A stretch of 64,000 nt of DNA from Christiangramia fulva (GTDB lineage: Bacteria > Bacteroidota > Bacteroidia > Flavobacteriales > Flavobacteriaceae). The notes under the pieces were generated by a model, which saw nothing but the letters and a program-made list of their open reading frames with translations, was not told the origin of the DNA and did not search any database. A program made the translations under genes and the position numbers. The DNA lies in contig NZ_CP028136.1 in NCBI RefSeq assembly GCF_003024155.1, forward strand, positions 3,906,001-3,970,000. The letters run 5' to 3'. Below, piece after piece: positions 60,734 through 64,000 of this stretch (position 1 is the first letter of the stretch; each line of letters opens with the position of its first letter).

Positions 60734-63700
60734 TTAAAATCCTAATGTAAGTCCAACAGAATAGATTTCTGCAAGTGGTGTGCTCAAACCAGCAAAACCA
60801 TATACGTTGCTTCCTGCACTGTATTGGTTTCCTTCCGGATCATAGCCATCATAAGGCGTCCAGATTATTATATTTTGTGCACTTCCCGAAATCGAAAATT
60901 TATCTGCATGTAGAGTTTTTAGGATGTTTCCTTTAAATTCATAACCTAATGAGATATTGCGTAATTTTACCCAGGATGCGTCCTGCACTAAAATCTCTGC
61001 AGCGCGATTATAAGCGGTCGAACTTCTATAGTAATTCTGATCTATTAAAACTTCCTGGTTATTTTCAGTATAACCCCCGTTTCCATCATCCATAACTCCA
61101 TTGAGTACTGTTGTTTGGTCCCTGAATTCGGTAACTTTCAGAATTCCGTTTCTTAAAGAATTTCTTCTTCCCGAGTCATAAAGATCTCCTCCTTTTTTCC
61201 ATTCAACCAGGAAATCAAAGTTTATACCCTTATAACTTAACCTGTTCCCAAAAGAAGTAGTAAAGTCGGGAAAAGCATTCCCCACCTTCACCCTTTCGTC
61301 AAAATTTATTTCCGGAAGTCCATCTTCACCTATATATCGGCGACCATTTTCATATCGCCAGGTGTACCCGTATAATGAGCCCAGTTTATCTCCCTCCCGA
61401 ATCTCTGAAGTAATTCCCGCGAAACCGGAATCGGCAAAAATCAGGGCCTCTATATCATCTGGTAATTCAACTACTTTCCCTGTGTTTGTTGAGAAAGTTA
61501 AAAAAGTGTTCCATGTGAAATCTCCCTCATTAAGAAGATCATAAGAAATCATCAATTCATGGCCCCAGGATCTAAATTTTCCGGCGTTTCTCACGATTCC
61601 TGATAAGCCTGTGGAATAAGCTGTGCCTACAGTAAAAATTTGATTATTCACAGTAGTTCTATAATAGGAATAATCTAAGCGAAGACGGTTTCTGAAAAAT
61701 CGGAAATCACCTCCCACCTCAAAAGATCTGTTTTTTTCAGGAAGTAACAATGGATCTCCTATTGAAGTATCTGCTCTATATCCACCAGTTCCACCAAAAG
61801 GAAAATTACCATCGGTAACAAAATAGCTTCCAACCTGCCCAAATAGAGGTCCTTTACCAACTTCAGCCCAGGAGGCACGAAGTTTACTAAAAGAAAGGAA
61901 ATCACTATTGTCATCTATCAACTTATGAAAATCGTAAGCTAAACTTACCGAAGGATAGAAGAATGATCGGTTCTCTTTTGGAAGGGTGGAAACCCAGTCA
62001 TTTCTCCCAGTAACGGTAAGGAATAGATCGTTATTATAATCGAGTTTCAGTTCCCCAAAAACACCAACGTTGCGAATCTGATCCTCGGTTTTATTTCCAA
62101 AAATATTAGTCGTATTAGAAATATCATTAATTCCAGGAACATTAAGTCCCTCTCCCCTTATATAAGCATAATCATGCTTAGTATCAGAGATCTGGTTACC
62201 AAGAGTCAATGAGGAATGGAATTTATCGGTCCAGTCTTTTGTGAAATTAACCAGTAAATTAGATTCCAAACCTAAAAAATTATTTACCTGATCGAGCACA
62301 AAACCTCCTACCTGAGACCCGACATCAAGATCAGGTGGTACAAATCTGTTCCTATTGTCAGAGTAATTATCTACCTGGGCAGAATAAGTGACATTCATCC
62401 ATTCTTTCGGATTCCAGTTTATCATAACATTCCCGATCCAACGATTTACATCATCTATTAAAGGACTCTTTTCCAGTAAATACCGCGGATTGTCAATAAT
62501 GCCAAAAGAATAGTTTCTTTGCGTTCCATCCGGATTTAGATAATCATTGATCGGAAAAGTAGCTGAATAGTAGGAAAGCGAGCTAAATACCGATTTATCT
62601 CCACCATTACCGCGGGCTCCTCCACTGTTAGCATAAGTGACCGATGTATTTATATTAAGGTTATCGTTAATTTTATAACCTGCTTTTAATCTTAAATTCG
62701 TTTTATCATAGTAGGTATTCGGAAGAACTCCCTCTTCACTATCATTCCCGACAGAAAAATAATAATTCATCTTTTCTGTCGCCCCACTTACACTAAGATC
62801 AACCTGTGTTAAAACACCAGTTCGGAAAAGATCATAAGGATCATAAAATCTATCACCGGTCAGGTCTACTACACTGCCATCATCCATAGTATAAGAATCC
62901 TCACTATACCTGGGCCCCCAGGAATAGAAAGAAGTACCCCCTAAACGAGTGAAACCAGTTTCAGTTTCTGGAGTATAAAGCGTTCTTGGTGCACCGCTAT
63001 ATCCTTCCCGATATGTTTTCTGTAGATCAGGAGTCTGAGTAATTTTCTTATAACTGGTTGAAGCTGATAAATTTATTTTTGCTTTTCCTAATTTCCCTTT
63101 TTTTGTGGTAATTATTATAGCTCCGTTGGCAGCGCGAACTCCATACAAAGCTGTCGCAGCGGCACCCTTTAAGACGTTGTAAGACTCGATGTCTTCAGGA
63201 TTTAGATCGGCAGCCCGATTAGTAAATGAAAACTGTTCCGCACTATTGGGAGAGTTTGAACCTGCACTTGGACGTACGTCTCCGGAAAAGGTTGAGTTAT
63301 CCATTGCCAATCCATCAATGACAATTAATGGCTGGTTACTTCGCTGTGGGTTAATTGAAGTAATCCCCCTAATAAGAATATCAACTCCACCACCAGCAGT
63401 CCCGGAGCTCTGGTTAATTTGAACACCAGCTACCCTTCCCTGAAGTCCCTGGATCGCGTTGGTATTACCTTTAAGATTTACCTCATCTGCATCTACCTTA
63501 GATACAGAATATCCCAGCGACCGGGTCTCTCTTTCGATGCCAAAAGCAGTTACTACTACTTCTTCAAGGGAGTTCTGGTCAGGAGTCATCGTAACATTAA
63601 TTGTCGAACTCGTGACAGGTACTTCCTTTTTCTTATACCCCACAAAAGAAAAAACCAGAGTACTTCCCTGATCTGCTTTAATTGAATACATACCGTCAAA

Positions 63701-63868
63701 ATCGGTTGTCGTTCCAGTGTTTGTCCCCTTGATTAGGACGGTGACACCTAACATAGGTGCTCCGTTTTCGTCTGTAACTTTACCCTTTACAGTGGTTTCC
63801 TGGGCACTCAAAACCAGACTGAAAAAGGTTGAAAAGAAGACAAAAAATAAAGTAATTTTTCTTGTCAT
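60734..63868 (-). CDS. SusC/RagA family TonB-dependent transporter
   Basis: A 1044-aa outer-membrane transporter. The start at 63868 (MTRKITLFFVFFSTFFSLVL) gives a clean signal peptide; a longer start at 63913 does not. A carboxypeptidase-like beta-sandwich follows (VKGKVTDENGAPMLGVTVLI; TTTDFDGMYSIKA), then the TonB box region LEEVVVTAFG, the plug with LQGRVAGVQINQSSGTAGGG, DILIRGITSINPQR, and VLKGAAATALYGVRAANGAI, and a 22-strand barrel ending TPLAEIYSVGLTLGF. It imports a ligand presented by the SusD partner downstream. The upstream region has a palindrome at 63922-63942. Confidence 0.95.
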   Translation of the reverse strand: MTRKITLFFVFFSTFFSLVLSAQETTVKGKVTDENGAPMLGVTVLIKGTNTGTTTDFDGMYSIKADQGSTLVFSFVGYKKKEVPVTSSTINVTMTPDQNSLEEVVVTAFGIERETRSLGYSVSKVDADEVNLKGNTNAIQGLQGRVAGVQINQSSGTAGGGVDILIRGITSINPQRSNQPLIVIDGLAMDNSTFSGDVRPSAGSNSPNSAEQFSFTNRAADLNPEDIESYNVLKGAAATALYGVRAANGAIIITTKKGKLGKAKINLSASTSYKKITQTPDLQKTYREGYSGAPRTLYTPETETGFTRLGGTSFYSWGPRYSEDSYTMDDGSVVDLTGDRFYDPYDLFRTGVLTQVDLSVSGATEKMNYYFSVGNDSEEGVLPNTYYDKTNLRLKAGYKINDNLNINTSVTYANSGGARGNGGDKSVFSSLSYYSATFPINDYLNPDGTQRNYSFGIIDNPRYLLEKSPLIDDVNRWIGNVMINWNPKEWMNVTYSAQVDNYSDNRNRFVPPDLDVGSQVGGFVLDQVNNFLGLESNLLVNFTKDWTDKFHSSLTLGNQISDTKHDYAYIRGEGLNVPGINDISNTTNIFGNKTEDQIRNVGVFGELKLDYNNDLFLTVTGRNDWVSTLPKENRSFFYPSVSLAYDFHKLIDDNSDFLSFSKLRASWAEVGKGPLFGQVGSYFVTDGNFPFGGTGGYRADTSIGDPLLLPEKNRSFEVGGDFRFFRNRLRLDYSYYRTTVNNQIFTVGTAYSTGLSGIVRNAGKFRSWGHELMISYDLLNEGDFTWNTFLTFSTNTGKVVELPDDIEALIFADSGFAGITSEIREGDKLGSLYGYTWRYENGRRYIGEDGLPEINFDERVKVGNAFPDFTTSFGNRLSYKGINFDFLVEWKKGGDLYDSGRRNSLRNGILKVTEFRDQTTVLNGVMDDGNGGYTENNQEVLIDQNYYRSSTAYNRAAEILVQDASWVKLRNISLGYEFKGNILKTLHADKFSISGSAQNIIIWTPYDGYDPEGNQYSAGSNVYGFAGLSTPLAEIYSVGLTLGF

Positions 63869-63921
63869 AATACTAAATTGGTTAAACTGTTTCGGTAAAT
63901 ATATATAAAACATATTTTAAT

Positions 63922-63942
63922 TTCCTTTTCAATTAAAAGGAA
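63922..63942. promoter_or_regulatory. Palindrome upstream of susC
   Basis: TTCCTTTT and AAAAGGAA are perfect 8-bp arms around a 5-bp centre, 54 bp before the SusC start. It could be an operator or only an AT-rich inverted repeat. Confidence 0.35.
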
Positions 63943-64000
63943 TAGCCTTTTCAAATTTCTTTTCGTTTAATCCGTAATTTTAAAATTTCAGATTTTTATT

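Overview
The window looks like chromosomal DNA of a marine member of the Flavobacteriaceae (Bacteroidota), something like Gramella/Christiangramia. This is inferred from low G+C coding style, a SusC/SusD pair, a single-chain E1 of the branched-chain 2-oxoacid dehydrogenase, MenB (menaquinone), many SC-type lipoprotein signals, and promoter -7 elements of the Bacteroidota form TAnnTTTG. No RNA genes, CRISPR arrays or transposases were seen.

Region 1 (1-24124, all minus strand) is a surface-polysaccharide locus read right to left: a LacI-type regulator, rfbB, rfbA, a UDP-GlcNAc 4-epimerase (tviC/wbpP type), a UDP-HexNAc 6-dehydrogenase (tviB type), UDP-glucose dehydrogenase, cysQ, a doubled DUF2061 protein, cysC, cysD, cysN, an MBOAT acyltransferase with two SGNH-like partners, a sulfotransferase, a GT4, a Wzx flippase, a GT2, wecB and a GT4 cut by the window edge. 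Together these genes make activated uronic acids and HexNAc sugars, make PAPS, recycle PAP, and sulfate, probably O-acylate, assemble and flip a polysaccharide. The product is most likely a sulfated capsule or exopolysaccharide.

The most unusual structure lies inside this locus. Four small genes (one GxxExxY nuclease-like gene, three divergent four-helix-bundle genes of the 23S-IVS/Avd type) each sit in a gap between operon genes. Each has in-phase arrays of a 7-10 bp unit around it, with a different unit per cassette. The sense-side array begins at, overlaps, or lies within about 12 bp of the stop codon of the upstream gene (cysD, ugd, tviB, tviC). Arrays on the far side read in the opposite sense. 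This looks like an array-bounded, possibly mobile, cassette class. A decayed 119-bp copy of the cysN 3' end lies at 6876-6994.

Region 2 (24247-39983) is mixed housekeeping and envelope genes: DUF393 and a 48-aa membrane peptide, a small PRPP-synthetase-labelled protein, Dps, MscS, a 1241-aa metallophosphoesterase/kinase-like/barrel fusion, an HD-PycTM (Pycsar-effector-like) fusion convergent with a GAF protein, TlpA, SIMPL, rhomboid, a lipid A-type acyltransferase, GlmM and AcpH.

Region 3 (40020-47914, minus) is a set of secreted lipoproteins present as tandem paralogue pairs (two astacin metalloproteases, two thrombospondin-type-3 proteins) followed by a LuxR-type regulator. Region 4 (48306-63868) holds uvrA, a LOG protein, a catalytically dead M1-like outer-membrane protein, the E1 dehydrogenase, a frameshifted alpha/beta hydrolase, menB, and a SusD/SusC pair whose promoter region ends the window.
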